Origin: a bacterium
Lineage (GTDB): Bacteria > Armatimonadota > UBA5829
DNA length: 34,298 nt
Assembly: GCA_021373255.1 (NCBI GenBank)
Contig: JAJFTD010000036.1
Span: 1-34,298, forward strand
Direction of reading: 5' to 3'
The notes beneath the pieces are model-generated. The model was not told the DNA's origin and searched no databases. It saw only the letters and a list, made by a program, of their open reading frames with translations. Of this stretch, positions 6,192 to 15,039 are shown in pieces. The position numbers and the translations under genes were made by a program. Every line of letters begins with the position of its first letter. Position 1 is the stretch's first letter.

Positions 6192-8492
6192 TTACTTCAC
6201 AAGTCCATTCCCTATCGCTTGCAGGAAGTGCCGTTCGTAATAGCTATAATTATCACCGGGAGTGTTTCTGTTTAGTGTAATCACAAGATCGTTATCCAAG
6301 TCTACTCGTAGGATAGCACCAGAAGCGGCGCCATGTCCGATAGTGTTGGAGCTCAGATCTACATTTATTGGATTCGGATCTTCCGCGTATTTGTAGTATA
6401 CCAAGCCTACTCCCCACTCGACATTTTTTACTTCGGGGTAGTACTTATCCAGATTCTTAGGCATTATCTGCTCGAATGTATTGGGAGAGAAGAACTCCGT
6501 ATCACCGTATGAACCGTGGTTCAAAAGCAGTTGTCCCATCTTTGCAACATCTTCTGCAGTACTTTGAGTAGCGCAAGCTAGATCATCATTAGTCGTGTGA
6601 GTTGCGCCTAGCGGAGTAAAGAAGTTCTCTTTGAAGAGCTGGAATATGCCCTTGCCGGCAACTACTTCCATTACCTTGCCTGCAAGATCATAACCCATTC
6701 CGTTATATTCATGTCTCTTGCCTGGTTGAAGCACTGGAAGTGCGTCAGCGATCACATTGTCCAGCCAGGGATTGTGCATTCCACCCCAGTTGTAATGGCC
6801 CCAGAGACCACTAGTGTGCGTGAAGCAATGTCGAAGAGTGATAGCCTTGTTGCCTGTGGTAGGAAAATCGGGAAGATATTTTCCTACAGGATCATCAAGA
6901 TTAATAAGCCCTTGATCCATAAACTGGGCGAACAGCATTCCAGACATCGCCTTGGTGATTGATGCCATTTCCATTGGCTTATCTACAGGGATTTGCTTAC
7001 CGTTTTCATCAACGCCGAATGACTCATGCATCGCTACAACGCCATGACGAACAATGCAGATGGCAAATGGTATTTTAGTTGTCTCAGCCCACTCTCTGCA
7101 TACCTTGCGCACATTTTCCGGCATATCCGGTTTGATACCGGCTTCTTCCAGTGTGCCTGGGTGTAAAGCCGTTGCGGGATTACCAGCTTTTTTGTGCGGC
7201 ATCTGGAGTGGTTTATACTTGCCTTCCGCTCCGATTAGCTTAAGTTTAACGGCTAGTTGAAAATCATCGCTTGCGGAAGATGGATTACTAGTAGATGCTT
7301 TAGCCTTACCGGATTCCAACTCAGATAGGTATGCAACGAGCACAGCACCGCTGGGCGTATTATCGAGGTTAGAATATATATTGTTACCTACAGCCTTTGC
7401 TATTTCTTCTCGATACTCGGTCCAAACACTAGAGCTGACTGGGAAGCCCGGCAGAGGATCCAAATATGCCTTAGGCTCGTGCTCCCAATATCTCCATTCA
7501 GATGGACGGCAATAAACAGTCAATGCCCGGCAGACATGGGTGCCATTTTTAGCATTGCCCTCTATTATAACGGAATATTTGCCTGCCTTTTTAGGAGCTT
7601 TAACCTCATTCAATTCTGAATCGAACCAGCGTAACTTGAGAGGTAGTTCGCCTATGACTCTATTTACATTGTTTGGCCTATCCCAACAATACCCGGGAAC
7701 TTCATCACTGGTGAATACATAACCGGCCCATGGACGGTTGGGCACAATCTGAGCATCTAAAAACGCACTTATATTATCTCTAGCCTTAGACAGAGCTTGT
7801 TCTTCAGCATGTTTCGCTTGTTCTTCACGACGCTGATTCTTGGTCATTGAATCAAACGAATAACCCCAACTGAGTGCCCCGTTCACCACTTTTACCATCA
7901 CGGTATTGAGGCCTTTGTGGAGATTTGCAGTAATGAACTGCTCATGAGGTATCGTGCCGGTTTCGGTTGTCTTATAAACGACTTGCTTGCCATTTATCCA
8001 GACCCTTGCATAATCATCAGCCCCAAAGCCGAAATATGCTTTCGTATCGCGGTCAGAATCTATATATGTAAATGCGTATGCGGTGAAGTAGTCCTCAGTG
8101 CCATCATCATTCTTCGGGCCCAATACATTGGAAAGATTGATATCAGGGATCTGGTTGCCGCCAAGGTTGGCAATTATTGGTTTAGCTTTAGCTGATTTGA
8201 CTTTACCAACGATTTTATCTGCAACAACTATCTGTCCATCAATCAGTTGTGCTTTTGATTCGCCCCCGATTGAATCCAGGAAATCGCAATCAAGATTCAA
8301 TTTTAAGAGCTTACTGGTATCTCCGCCTGTGTCCTGATTAACGGTAAATGGTCCCAATATTAACCACTGTGTTATCTTCCCATCAGCTTTGTTGATTGGA
8401 AGCGATGCCGCTTGTGCTGGCAGAATAATGCAGCTCATTAGCAACAAGGTTGTAATAGTACAGACGAGATGGTGCAACTTAACAGTCTTCAT
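6192..8492 (-). CDS. Secreted serine hydrolase, class C beta-lactamase fold, with N-terminal binding domain
   Basis: 766 residues. Signal peptide about 1-28 (ends LPAQAA). Residues about 38-215 look like a PA14-like or lectin-like sandwich (WLILGPF, AYFGFGADDYARVWINGKQV, GLNTVMVKVVNG), followed by a charged helical linker and an Ig-like stretch. The C-terminal 300 residues are a beta-lactamase/transpeptidase-like domain (Pfam PF00144 type): the nucleophile motif SITK (Ser511, Lys514), RHCFTHTSGL, and IGHGAASGA in place of the usual HTG-type box. The second motif, usually Y-x-N, reads EYNGMGYDLAG. Members are esterases, D-aminopeptidases and cell-wall enzymes, and few are true beta-lactamases, so resistance is not implied. 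The ATG has AGGAGGAAGA directly upstream. It lies 45 bp after the BtrH-like gene and is probably co-transcribed with it. Confidence 0.88.
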   Translation of the reverse strand: MKTVKLHHLVCTITTLLLMSCIILPAQAASLPINKADGKITQWLILGPFTVNQDTGGDTSKLLKLNLDCDFLDSIGGESKAQLIDGQIVVADKIVGKVKSAKAKPIIANLGGNQIPDINLSNVLGPKNDDGTEDYFTAYAFTYIDSDRDTKAYFGFGADDYARVWINGKQVVYKTTETGTIPHEQFITANLHKGLNTVMVKVVNGALSWGYSFDSMTKNQRREEQAKHAEEQALSKARDNISAFLDAQIVPNRPWAGYVFTSDEVPGYCWDRPNNVNRVIGELPLKLRWFDSELNEVKAPKKAGKYSVIIEGNAKNGTHVCRALTVYCRPSEWRYWEHEPKAYLDPLPGFPVSSSVWTEYREEIAKAVGNNIYSNLDNTPSGAVLVAYLSELESGKAKASTSNPSSASDDFQLAVKLKLIGAEGKYKPLQMPHKKAGNPATALHPGTLEEAGIKPDMPENVRKVCREWAETTKIPFAICIVRHGVVAMHESFGVDENGKQIPVDKPMEMASITKAMSGMLFAQFMDQGLINLDDPVGKYLPDFPTTGNKAITLRHCFTHTSGLWGHYNWGGMHNPWLDNVIADALPVLQPGKRHEYNGMGYDLAGKVMEVVAGKGIFQLFKENFFTPLGATHTTNDDLACATQSTAEDVAKMGQLLLNHGSYGDTEFFSPNTFEQIMPKNLDKYYPEVKNVEWGVGLVYYKYAEDPNPINVDLSSNTIGHGAASGAILRVDLDNDLVITLNRNTPGDNYSYYERHFLQAIGNGLVK

Positions 8493-8537
8493 TCTTCCTC
8501 CTGATGATTAAATGGTTCACTTAAATCTTGAAACACA

Positions 8538-10799
8538 TTAAATAAATATTTCTTCTAGCTCCAACAAAGCATGTTCTTCCAGGGCGATAGCTTTCGTAAG
8601 TAAATCGACTTCTCGCTCTCGCACATCCGTGCCCCAATCGGCTGCGCTCTTCTTGCCACCCCACCAGCAGATGAAATCCTTGTTTTCCTTGTTGAATGTG
8701 CTCACCAGCTCAGCCTCCTGGCGATAGAAATCCAGAGCGCGTTCCGCTGCCGCCATCTGCTTTGCATCCAGTAGATCTTTATGCGATTCAAAGAACTTGA
8801 TCGCTGTCTGCCGCGCGTCGGCAAGATTCAGCATACACCACCAGTTTGTCATGAACAATGAATCACGCTCATCTTTTGTGTAGCTATCGTAACCTTCAAG
8901 ATCACTGCGCCAAGCCTTCATCGCTGCATGTCCAAAGTAGAAACCATCTTCAGCGCTTCTTCGGCCATTACTGACAGCTATGCGTATCCCCTCCAGAAAT
9001 GCCATCTTCTGGGAAATAGGGTTATCGTGCTTTATGAGGAAGATATATGGCGACTGTAGCATTGCATCATCATACGGCACCATTACTTCCGCCTGGTCGG
9101 ACCTCTGCACATCCCTCATTGCAAGATCCCTTTTCCAGACGAAGTAACCGTACACGGTTGCGAGATCGGTATTATAATTTACGATAACCGGCAATCCTGC
9201 GCAGACAGATGCCACGATATTTGTTGTCAACCGCTCCTGCTCGAGCTCTTTATTCTCTTTCGGTAAATTTCGTATTTGCATCTGCCACCCCGTACCATTT
9301 GTCAGTGCTGCAATCACATCGCACTGTTCCCCGTGCGGGCTTACCGGGTGCCAGCGGCCACTTCCCCAGGATGTTTCTTTCTTTTCAGGATTATGGAACC
9401 AACGGGTGCGAAACGCAAGACCGGAGTATCCCATCAGATCGGTGTAGGAATAAGGGTAATCCGTGGGTGCAAGAGCAGTTTCAAGAGCATTTACAAATGA
9501 ACATATATTGCGGTTCCACCAATCAAACTGCGGAACCCCATCGATAAACGTGCCCATCTTAGGTATGAACTCATTAAAGCTGGTTTTACAAGGCACTTCC
9601 GCCGCGATATCCCGAGTGTCGGGCAAGATAGGGGGCACCGTTGGCAGAACCGGCAGGTCTTTTTCCTTGTATCCCAGCTTAATAAGAGCCTTGCGGATAT
9701 ACTCGATTCCTTCGAGATCCTTCCTCTGAGTGAGCTGTACTATCGATGCCAACTCTCGCCGGCCCTCCAACTGTGGAACCATCGGGTCCGGGCTGGTTTT
9801 CCTCATAGTATCTATGGTATGCCAAAACCGGTATTGCAAGTCGTGAAGCATTTGCCAACTGCGCTGAGCACCGGTCAATTCTCTCTGGACTTCAGGCAGC
9901 ACCCCCATAGCAGTTATAAGGAACGCTCCGCCGTAGCACCGCCGTTCGGCAATATCGCCGGCTCCCATGTCGAGGGTGTTATGCAGATCCTTATCTGCCT
10001 TGCCATAACGTGCATCATCCAGCAGCGCCTTCGCCCACTCTGTGTATGATGCAATGCCGGCAGGGCAATCCATAGTTCCCTGATAGCACAACATATCCAA
10101 TGCACGTCTTAAAGCCAGGCGATATTGTTCTGCCTTGGTCGGCATATCGCGCTTTTCACCGATTAATATGATTCCGCTTGTATCTGCAAACCAGCTGCGC
10201 TTGCGGAAGCACCCGGACGGTTCAAACGATACCCGGGGATCGTTTTTTTCTTCATTCTGGAAGAAATTCCATCCGATGAGCACGTCACCATTCTCGTCAT
10301 AACCAGTAATAACGCATGGCTCCGGCGGCCCGATCACACCTATCGCAATCACCGGGCGCTTCTTTTCATAAATATTCTCGATGATCTTGCGGCGGAATTC
10401 GGCTTCGTTATTGGAATGCGCCCCAGTATAATCGAGCGCCGCTGCATACTCATCTTTCATCAATGGCTCATACGAGTATCCGGCAGCCTCGAATGCATAT
10501 TCGTATATATCAAGGAGATTGCGTCCAAGATAGAACTCATCTACTCCACCATGTTTTACGGCGCTAGATATGAACCTGAATCCTGTGCCCGAGAAACCGT
10601 GCATCATCCCACAGACTTCCCACTGCCAACCTGACTTGTTTTCAGCCATACCCTTGATGCTGCAGTCGTTCCCGACATACTCCATGCACGACCGCATCAC
10701 ACTTGGAAGCGGATAATCTTCAGGACCCTGCGTGCCATTCCAAAAACCGATGCGGGCGAAATTCTCCAGAACTGCGCGAGATGGTGCGGATACAATCAT
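8538..10799 (-). CDS. Tandem BtrH/C39-peptidase-like protein
   Basis: 753 residues, no signal peptide, so probably cytoplasmic. Two related halves are visible. The first (about 10-215) has LPSVMRSCMEYVGND, VCGMMHGFSGTGFRF and PVIAIGV..CVITGYDENGDVLIGW. The second (about 410-600) has NICSFVNALETAL, YTDLMGYSGLAFRTRW and LPVIVNYNTDLATVYGY. This is the layout of BtrH N-terminal-like domains, which share the papain/C39 fold. Aligning the halves puts Cys433 of the second at the usual nucleophile position, where the first has Pro, so perhaps only the second is active. The ends are helical. BtrH itself transfers an acyl side chain in butirosin synthesis; no such pathway is here. ATG with AGGAG 8 nt upstream, and a strong promoter at 10936-10965. 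Confidence 0.65.
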   Translation of the reverse strand: MIVSAPSRAVLENFARIGFWNGTQGPEDYPLPSVMRSCMEYVGNDCSIKGMAENKSGWQWEVCGMMHGFSGTGFRFISSAVKHGGVDEFYLGRNLLDIYEYAFEAAGYSYEPLMKDEYAAALDYTGAHSNNEAEFRRKIIENIYEKKRPVIAIGVIGPPEPCVITGYDENGDVLIGWNFFQNEEKNDPRVSFEPSGCFRKRSWFADTSGIILIGEKRDMPTKAEQYRLALRRALDMLCYQGTMDCPAGIASYTEWAKALLDDARYGKADKDLHNTLDMGAGDIAERRCYGGAFLITAMGVLPEVQRELTGAQRSWQMLHDLQYRFWHTIDTMRKTSPDPMVPQLEGRRELASIVQLTQRKDLEGIEYIRKALIKLGYKEKDLPVLPTVPPILPDTRDIAAEVPCKTSFNEFIPKMGTFIDGVPQFDWWNRNICSFVNALETALAPTDYPYSYTDLMGYSGLAFRTRWFHNPEKKETSWGSGRWHPVSPHGEQCDVIAALTNGTGWQMQIRNLPKENKELEQERLTTNIVASVCAGLPVIVNYNTDLATVYGYFVWKRDLAMRDVQRSDQAEVMVPYDDAMLQSPYIFLIKHDNPISQKMAFLEGIRIAVSNGRRSAEDGFYFGHAAMKAWRSDLEGYDSYTKDERDSLFMTNWWCMLNLADARQTAIKFFESHKDLLDAKQMAAAERALDFYRQEAELVSTFNKENKDFICWWGGKKSAADWGTDVREREVDLLTKAIALEEHALLELEEIFI

Positions 10800-10911
10800 A
10801 TTCTTCTCCTATGCGTAGATGTTGGTTCCTGTAAAAATTATGGCCAGCGCTAGAACGATTGTATATGTTGTCCTAAACATCATCAGTCTACTTGAAAACT
10901 CACGGCTGGTT

Positions 10912-10965
10912 CACTAAGCAAACGTGTGTTCGGTTATTGTAAACGTTCGAGCTTAGTGTTGTCAA
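10912..10965 (-). promoter_or_regulatory. Promoter and operator-like dyad for the BtrH-like/serine hydrolase operon
   Basis: On the minus strand TTGACA (10960-10965) and TACAAT (10936-10941) are 18 bp apart. The -10 lies inside a dyad CACTAAGC/GCTTAGTG (10912-10919 and 10951-10958). Just inside the dyad is TGTAAACGTT (10939-10947 region), which resembles a LacI-family half operator. This arrangement fits repression by a LacI-type protein, which is an inference. The rest of the 253-bp gap shows nothing else. Confidence 0.6.
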
Positions 10966-11052
10966 GTACATTTAGTGGAGTATTAAATCTTGAGGCGTAG
11001 CGATTTTGTAAGGCTAGTGTATCTAGCCGACACTTAATACCCACCACCCGCT

Positions 11053-11850
11053 CTAGAAACTCCCCGTCAACCCAAAGTAGCTGTGCTGGCTGGAGTCGTA
11101 ACCGAGTTGTAACCCTATCCGGCCTGACAAGTGGAATCGGCAGCCGATTAGACCGGCTAGTTGGGTGTTGGTGTCCTCGCCGCCATCCCATTCCCAGCCT
11201 GTGGCATTGGATACGTCCGTATACTTGGTTTTACTAGTCGCGATTCCAACCCCCAGGAGAAGTGCGGCGTTTGAGTTACCGAGGCAATATAAGCCCTGGA
11301 TACCGTAGCCTGTTTTATCGGTTTCTACATAATAATCATTGTGTGGAATAGCTGCGTGGATGGCGTCATCATCGCCGCCGAGGTTGCCTGTCGTCCAGAG
11401 CCCGATTCCCCAGCGCCGGTTGCTAATCCACTGAACGCCGAAAGCTCCTGCCTCATCGAATCCACCCGGAGCATAAACCAACGCGACGCTGTCTGTCCTT
11501 ATCGGACCGCCTCCAAAACCACTGAAGATGTTGCTCGATCCGCTGGAAGATGATTCTGTATGACTGTCGTAAACATCATAATCGTCGTGATCATGATGCT
11601 CGGTTCTGTCACGCCTTCTCTCTTCCCGTTCGACCTCGCGCCGTTTCTTCTCTTCCAGCTTGCGCTCCTCTTCCTTGCGCGCTTTTTCCTTGTCTGATTC
11701 GGCGGCCTTTGTGGCGTCTTGTGTTGTGCTGTTGGTGTTTGTCACCTCAGTGGTCTGCGCGGGCTGTTGGTCTTCGGCTGTCGCAGGTAAGGCACAGAAA
11801 ATGAGTGTAAGAGAAGCGATGAGTATTGCAGTAATGATTCCGGTTTTCAT
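11053..11850 (-). CDS. Exported protein with charged coiled coil and beta-barrel-like C terminus
   Basis: 265 residues from the ATG at 11850. I prefer this start to one 45 bp upstream because GGGAGGTG lies just before it and the protein then begins with a clean signal peptide (MKTGIITAILIAS... to PATAE). Next come a Gln/Thr/Asn stretch, a highly charged helix (KEKARKEEERKLEEKKRREVE), a His/Asp/Ser linker, and a C-terminal domain of alternating strands with Gly and aromatic residues (SVALVYAPGG, FGVQWISNRRWGIGLW, YGIQGLYCLGN, AALLLGVGIATSK, GLIGCRFHLSGRIGLQLGYDSS). It ends in Phe, as many outer-membrane barrels do. Family unknown; an outer-membrane or surface role is inferred. A broken copy of its 3' end lies at 5965-6131. 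Confidence 0.75.
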   Translation of the reverse strand: MKTGIITAILIASLTLIFCALPATAEDQQPAQTTEVTNTNSTTQDATKAAESDKEKARKEEERKLEEKKRREVEREERRRDRTEHHDHDDYDVYDSHTESSSSGSSNIFSGFGGGPIRTDSVALVYAPGGFDEAGAFGVQWISNRRWGIGLWTTGNLGGDDDAIHAAIPHNDYYVETDKTGYGIQGLYCLGNSNAALLLGVGIATSKTKYTDVSNATGWEWDGGEDTNTQLAGLIGCRFHLSGRIGLQLGYDSSQHSYFGLTGSF

Positions 11851-11905
11851 AAAGCACCTCCCACATGGATCAGGTTCTTTCATCCAGGCTATCACACTGT
11901 TTGTT

Positions 11906-11935
11906 ATTATACTTTAGACGAATGAGATATGCCAA
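11906..11935 (-). promoter_or_regulatory. Promoter of the 11053-11850 gene
   Basis: Minus-strand TTGGCA (11930-11935) and a perfect TATAAT (11906-11911) are 18 bp apart, about 50 nt upstream of the chosen ATG. Its position also supports the downstream start at 11850. Confidence 0.6.
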
Positions 11936-11998
11936 TGTTAGCCGGAATTTAGATAATTTCTAGTATTTCGGGGTTTCAATTTTATCTGAGTGCTATCC

Positions 11999-12025
11999 GG
12001 GTGGCGATTCGGCAAATCGCCACCC
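11999..12025. repeat. Hairpin with GGCGATTCGG core, downstream of the 12066 gene
   Basis: GGGTGGCGATT (11999-12009) and AATCGCCACCC (12015-12025) form an 11-bp perfect stem with loop CGGCA. It starts about 40 bp past the stop codon of the minus-strand gene 12066-13313. The stem and loop resemble the hairpins at 26663-26790. Confidence 0.7.
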
Positions 12026-12065
12026 AAACACTAAAGAGGAGTTTCCGAACCCCACCCCAATTTGG

Positions 12066-13313
12066 TTACTCAATCCTGGGAGCTGTAGGGACTGGGCTGT
12101 TATGCGGGGGATAAGTAAAGGGCTTAATATCAGAGCCTTTCCAAGGAAAACTCACGACTGAATCGCCTGAGCTGATATCGACAGTGTATGCTGCAGGTCG
12201 CGAGTCTTTTTCCCCCCAGATAAGTGCATAAGGACCGAGGAGATCATAACCCTGCAGAGCAAGGTCGGGTATCTTTGCAACCACGTTGCGATCGCCTGTA
12301 AACCAGACACGCGCCACTTCCACAGCCTGCTTGCCATTCTCTTTGGCTTCACTTATCTCAAGAGTCTCACTCTTGTTGAGCATAAAGCGATTTTGGCCGG
12401 GGAAGTTGTACCAATTCACCTGCTTCCAGGTAGGCGATTCGGCATTGGGAGAAATCTCGTAAGTGGTCCTGCTATCGTCCTTTTTGGTTACTATCATCAG
12501 CGTGTCATCAGACCATGCGATCTGCGTTGGTCGCGTTCCCTCAGGCAACGGCAGTACCTGAGATTTTGATATCTCCTCACCAATGCGGCCTACAACTACA
12601 GTCCACTCAAACCCAAGCCTTGGCCTGACACATGCTGCCCACGTTTTATTATCACTTTTAAGTGCTGCAGCCTCAAAATCCATTGCGCGGTAGAGGATAG
12701 TTTCTTTCTCGGGTTGGCTCGCATCGATATAGAGGAGATCGTGCCCGGAGCGTGATGTGCGCCGCTTGGCAATAATGCTCCCTTTGTCCTGGGGGTAATA
12801 GTCTGTGATTTCAGAGGCCAAGCGGATGCTGTTGGTGCCGAGCAATGAACACTGATACAGATCTTTATTCAAGTTTGGGTCGTTGGGCACCGACTGCAGA
12901 TACAGCATCGAGTAAGCCCATGTTTGCAGAGGCCCACCGTACTTGAATGCCTTATCACTGGTTACATAGAGATACAGCCGATTGTCAGCCTGCATAAATA
13001 ATTTCTGCCCAGGGGTTTTCACCTGCGCGTATACCTTGCCTATCTCCGGCATACCAAGTGCGGCGTTCGGCCAGACTATGGTCTGCGCGTCTGCAAGTTT
13101 GATATCCTGCTCCTTCAGCTTGAGCCTCTTTGCCAGATCCGCTCTGCATTTCGACAGAACAGAATCAGCCTGCTTAACGACCGGCGCAGGTTTGCTTGCC
13201 GCTGCAACGGCTCCACCGCTAAATGCGGTGAGCATCATCACAGCAAGTAACCCAAAGATTTTGAAGAGTCTCCCAGAGCTTAGCTGGTTGCTTCCATTCA
13301 TATAATCCTGCAT
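12066..13313 (-). CDS. Exported protein of unknown function
   Basis: 415 residues. The N terminus has a signal peptide after a short lead (hydrophobic FGLLAVMMLTAFSGGAVAAA, about residues 20-39). Residues about 45-135 match a short domain common in bacterial exported proteins, with the pattern VWPNAALGMPEIG then VYAQVKTPGQKL and YLYVTSDKAFKYGG; the usual form of this motif is W-P-D-x-S-L-G-C-P-x-P-G, and here the Cys is Met. The remaining 280 residues are rich in strands with repeated W, Y and charged positions (SLLGTNSIRLAS, TQIAWSDDTLMIVTKK, YALIWGEKDSRPAAYTVDIS) and could be a beta-propeller. GGGAGGATAAGGG lies before the ATG at 13313; ATG at 13301 is also possible. No enzyme motif seen. 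Confidence 0.75.
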   Translation of the reverse strand: MQDYMNGSNQLSSGRLFKIFGLLAVMMLTAFSGGAVAAASKPAPVVKQADSVLSKCRADLAKRLKLKEQDIKLADAQTIVWPNAALGMPEIGKVYAQVKTPGQKLFMQADNRLYLYVTSDKAFKYGGPLQTWAYSMLYLQSVPNDPNLNKDLYQCSLLGTNSIRLASEITDYYPQDKGSIIAKRRTSRSGHDLLYIDASQPEKETILYRAMDFEAAALKSDNKTWAACVRPRLGFEWTVVVGRIGEEISKSQVLPLPEGTRPTQIAWSDDTLMIVTKKDDSRTTYEISPNAESPTWKQVNWYNFPGQNRFMLNKSETLEISEAKENGKQAVEVARVWFTGDRNVVAKIPDLALQGYDLLGPYALIWGEKDSRPAAYTVDISSGDSVVSFPWKGSDIKPFTYPPHNSPVPTAPRIE

Positions 13314-13356
13314 CCCTTATCCTCCCAAGGTCTATATAAAGACATCTGGCGCACCA

Positions 13357-13365
13357 ATTATATCA
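13357..13365 (-). promoter_or_regulatory. Extended -10 promoter for the 12066-13313 gene
   Basis: The minus strand reads TGATATAAT, a consensus -10 with TGn extension, about 44 nt before the ATG. No good -35 is seen. Confidence 0.4.
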
Positions 13366-13430
13366 GATTGCGTGGCTGCCACATTAATTTAGACTCTGCA
13401 TAAGGGAAATGCTTCAGATTATTTTCTATG

Positions 13431-13459
13431 TTTCGGGATTTCCACTTCGCTCAAATCCC
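13431..13459. repeat. Hairpin repeat, CGCTTCGCTC-loop family, decayed copy
   Basis: TTTCGGGATTTCCACTTCGC and on shows the same left arm and loop (CCACTTCGCTC), but only GGGATTT/AAATCCC (13435-13441 and 13453-13459) still pairs. It ends 5 bp before the stop codon of the minus-strand DUF1622 gene. Confidence 0.6.
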
Positions 13460-13464
13460 TCAAC

Positions 13465-13812
13465 TCACTGGTGTGTCGGTGGCTGCCATGGCCAGCGGCC
13501 TTCGAGTTCTAGTTGGAGGGATGTGCTGAGGAATGTTCGGATCAACACGATGACGCCGAGGACGGCGACGTTGCCTAGGGTGGGTGCAACAACGACGGTG
13601 CGGATAATGTCGCCGGCGATCAGGAACTCAAGCCCGAGCAGGATCGCTCGCCCGATGTCCTGCCGGTAGGACTGATACGAAACGCCGCCGCGGCCGTAGC
13701 GGCCAAGCAAAAGTCGACCAGTAGCAATAAGCGCACCAACGAAGATCACAATGACCCCGATGGCATCAATCAGCGTTCCGACAGTTCCCATAACCTCTCG
13801 ATAAGGATTCAT
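13465..13812 (-). CDS. DUF1622 family inner-membrane protein
   Basis: 115 residues with three hydrophobic segments: about 11-33 (VGTLIDAIGVIVIFVGALIATG), 55-72 (GRAILLGLEFLIAGDII) and 75-95 (VVVAPTLGNVAVLGVIVLIRTFL). The signature YRQDIGRAILLGLEFLIAGDIIRTV, then IVLIRTFLSTSLQLELEGRWPW, is diagnostic of DUF1622 and the length is typical. The function of the family is unknown. The ATG has GAGGAG about 9 nt upstream. It follows the U32 gene by 24 bp on the same strand, so the two are probably co-transcribed. Confidence 0.92.
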   Translation of the reverse strand: MNPYREVMGTVGTLIDAIGVIVIFVGALIATGRLLLGRYGRGGVSYQSYRQDIGRAILLGLEFLIAGDIIRTVVVAPTLGNVAVLGVIVLIRTFLSTSLQLELEGRWPWQPPTHQ

Positions 13813-13836
13813 ACCAGGACTCCTCGCTGTGCTCTG

Positions 13837-15039
13837 TTACGAGTATACCCGTCGCAGGACAGCATAAGGTGGCAGATCGTTGTTTAGCAGAATAACATCC
13901 TGATTATTTGCATGGTCGATGCTCTCGCCTTCGAGAGAGACTAGCGGGTTCGGAAGAGTGTAGCTCGATACTCCGTTCGGCGTTAGGAGTTCCAACTGCT
14001 CACCAGCCTGGATCGTGTTTTTAACTCTGCAGACTCTTTGTTCCCCGTGCATCTGCTCTGTTGTGCTGGCAACCATAACGGAAGTCGATTGATACTTGTG
14101 CGTGCTGGTTTCGTAATCGTCCGGTGTTATCCGGCCCTTCATAAATCCGAAAGTGTAGCCGCGGTTGCTCACGCGTCCCAGCATCTTATATGCGATTTCT
14201 TCAGGCATGGCTTTCCCATCCAAAACAGCCCGGTAGACAGACAGCACAGCCGCCAGATAATGCACATTCTTCATGCGACCTTCTATCTTGAGTGACGCAA
14301 CTCCACAATTCACTAAATCCGGCACGAATGGGAACAGCGCGAGGTCACGGCTGTTGAACAAATACAAACCGCGTTCATCCTCAAAAACCGGGAAATGTTG
14401 GCCGGGGCGTTTTTCTTCCATAAGAGTGTAGTTCCACCGGCAGGGTTGAGTGCACTCGCCCCGGTTCGCCATTCGGCCTGTCAGGTAATCGCTGATTGCA
14501 CACCTGCCGGAGTATGAAAAGCACACGGAGCCGTGGATGAAGACTTCCGTTTCCACCTGCTCCCCCTCAAGGTTGCGCTGAATCTCCTTGATCTGCTCCA
14601 TCGAAAGCTCGCGAGCAAGATTCACACGTTTCGCCCCCAGGTCCCGATAGGCGAGAACAGCCTGCCAACTGGTGGTGTTGGCCTGGGTGCTGACATGAAT
14701 CGGCGTCTTTAAATTCAACTGCCGCAGAGCGCGCATTACACCAAGGTCCGATACAATAAACGCATCTGCGCCCATTTCATCCAACTCTGCGGCCGTACGC
14801 ATGAGTTCATCGTATTCATTGGAAAATGGATAGATATTGAGAGTGACATACCCCTTGCGGCCATTCTGGTGAAGATAATCCAAACCCAGGCGAGCGTCAT
14901 CCAGCGTGAAATTGCCGGCAAAACTCCTCAGTGAAAAGTCTGTAATTCCAAAATAAACAGCATCCGCACCATATACAACAGCCCACTTCAACCTCTCAAG
15001 ATTTCCAGCGGGAGCCAATAATTCCGTCTTCAATGCCAA
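13837..15039 (-). CDS. U32 family peptidase-like protein (TrhP/YegQ type)
   Basis: 400 residues, cytoplasmic. The N-terminal TIM-barrel-like part begins ELLAPAGNLERLKWAVVYGADAVYFG, as in all U32 members. The family signature follows at about 165-205: E-x-FIHGSVCFSYSGRC, then SDYLTGRMANRGECTQPCRW, with the conserved Cys residues thought to hold an Fe-S cluster. A short C-terminal beta domain ends the protein. U32 members of this type (TrhP, also called YegQ) make 5-hydroxyuridine at position 34 of some tRNAs, using prephenate; others act in ubiquinone synthesis or as collagenases. The domain order and length favour the tRNA role, which I infer. The start is TTG at 15039 with AGAGGT upstream. 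A possible extended -10 lies at 15254-15262. Confidence 0.9.
   Translation of the reverse strand: MALKTELLAPAGNLERLKWAVVYGADAVYFGITDFSLRSFAGNFTLDDARLGLDYLHQNGRKGYVTLNIYPFSNEYDELMRTAAELDEMGADAFIVSDLGVMRALRQLNLKTPIHVSTQANTTSWQAVLAYRDLGAKRVNLARELSMEQIKEIQRNLEGEQVETEVFIHGSVCFSYSGRCAISDYLTGRMANRGECTQPCRWNYTLMEEKRPGQHFPVFEDERGLYLFNSRDLALFPFVPDLVNCGVASLKIEGRMKNVHYLAAVLSVYRAVLDGKAMPEEIAYKMLGRVSNRGYTFGFMKGRITPDDYETSTHKYQSTSVMVASTTEQMHGEQRVCRVKNTIQAGEQLELLTPNGVSSYTLPNPLVSLEGESIDHANNQDVILLNNDLPPYAVLRRVYS

Noticed and set aside
11851-11895. Upstream start of the 11053-11850 gene
   Set aside because: The ATG at 11850 has a strong ribosome site and starts a clean signal peptide; the extra 15 residues would spoil it.
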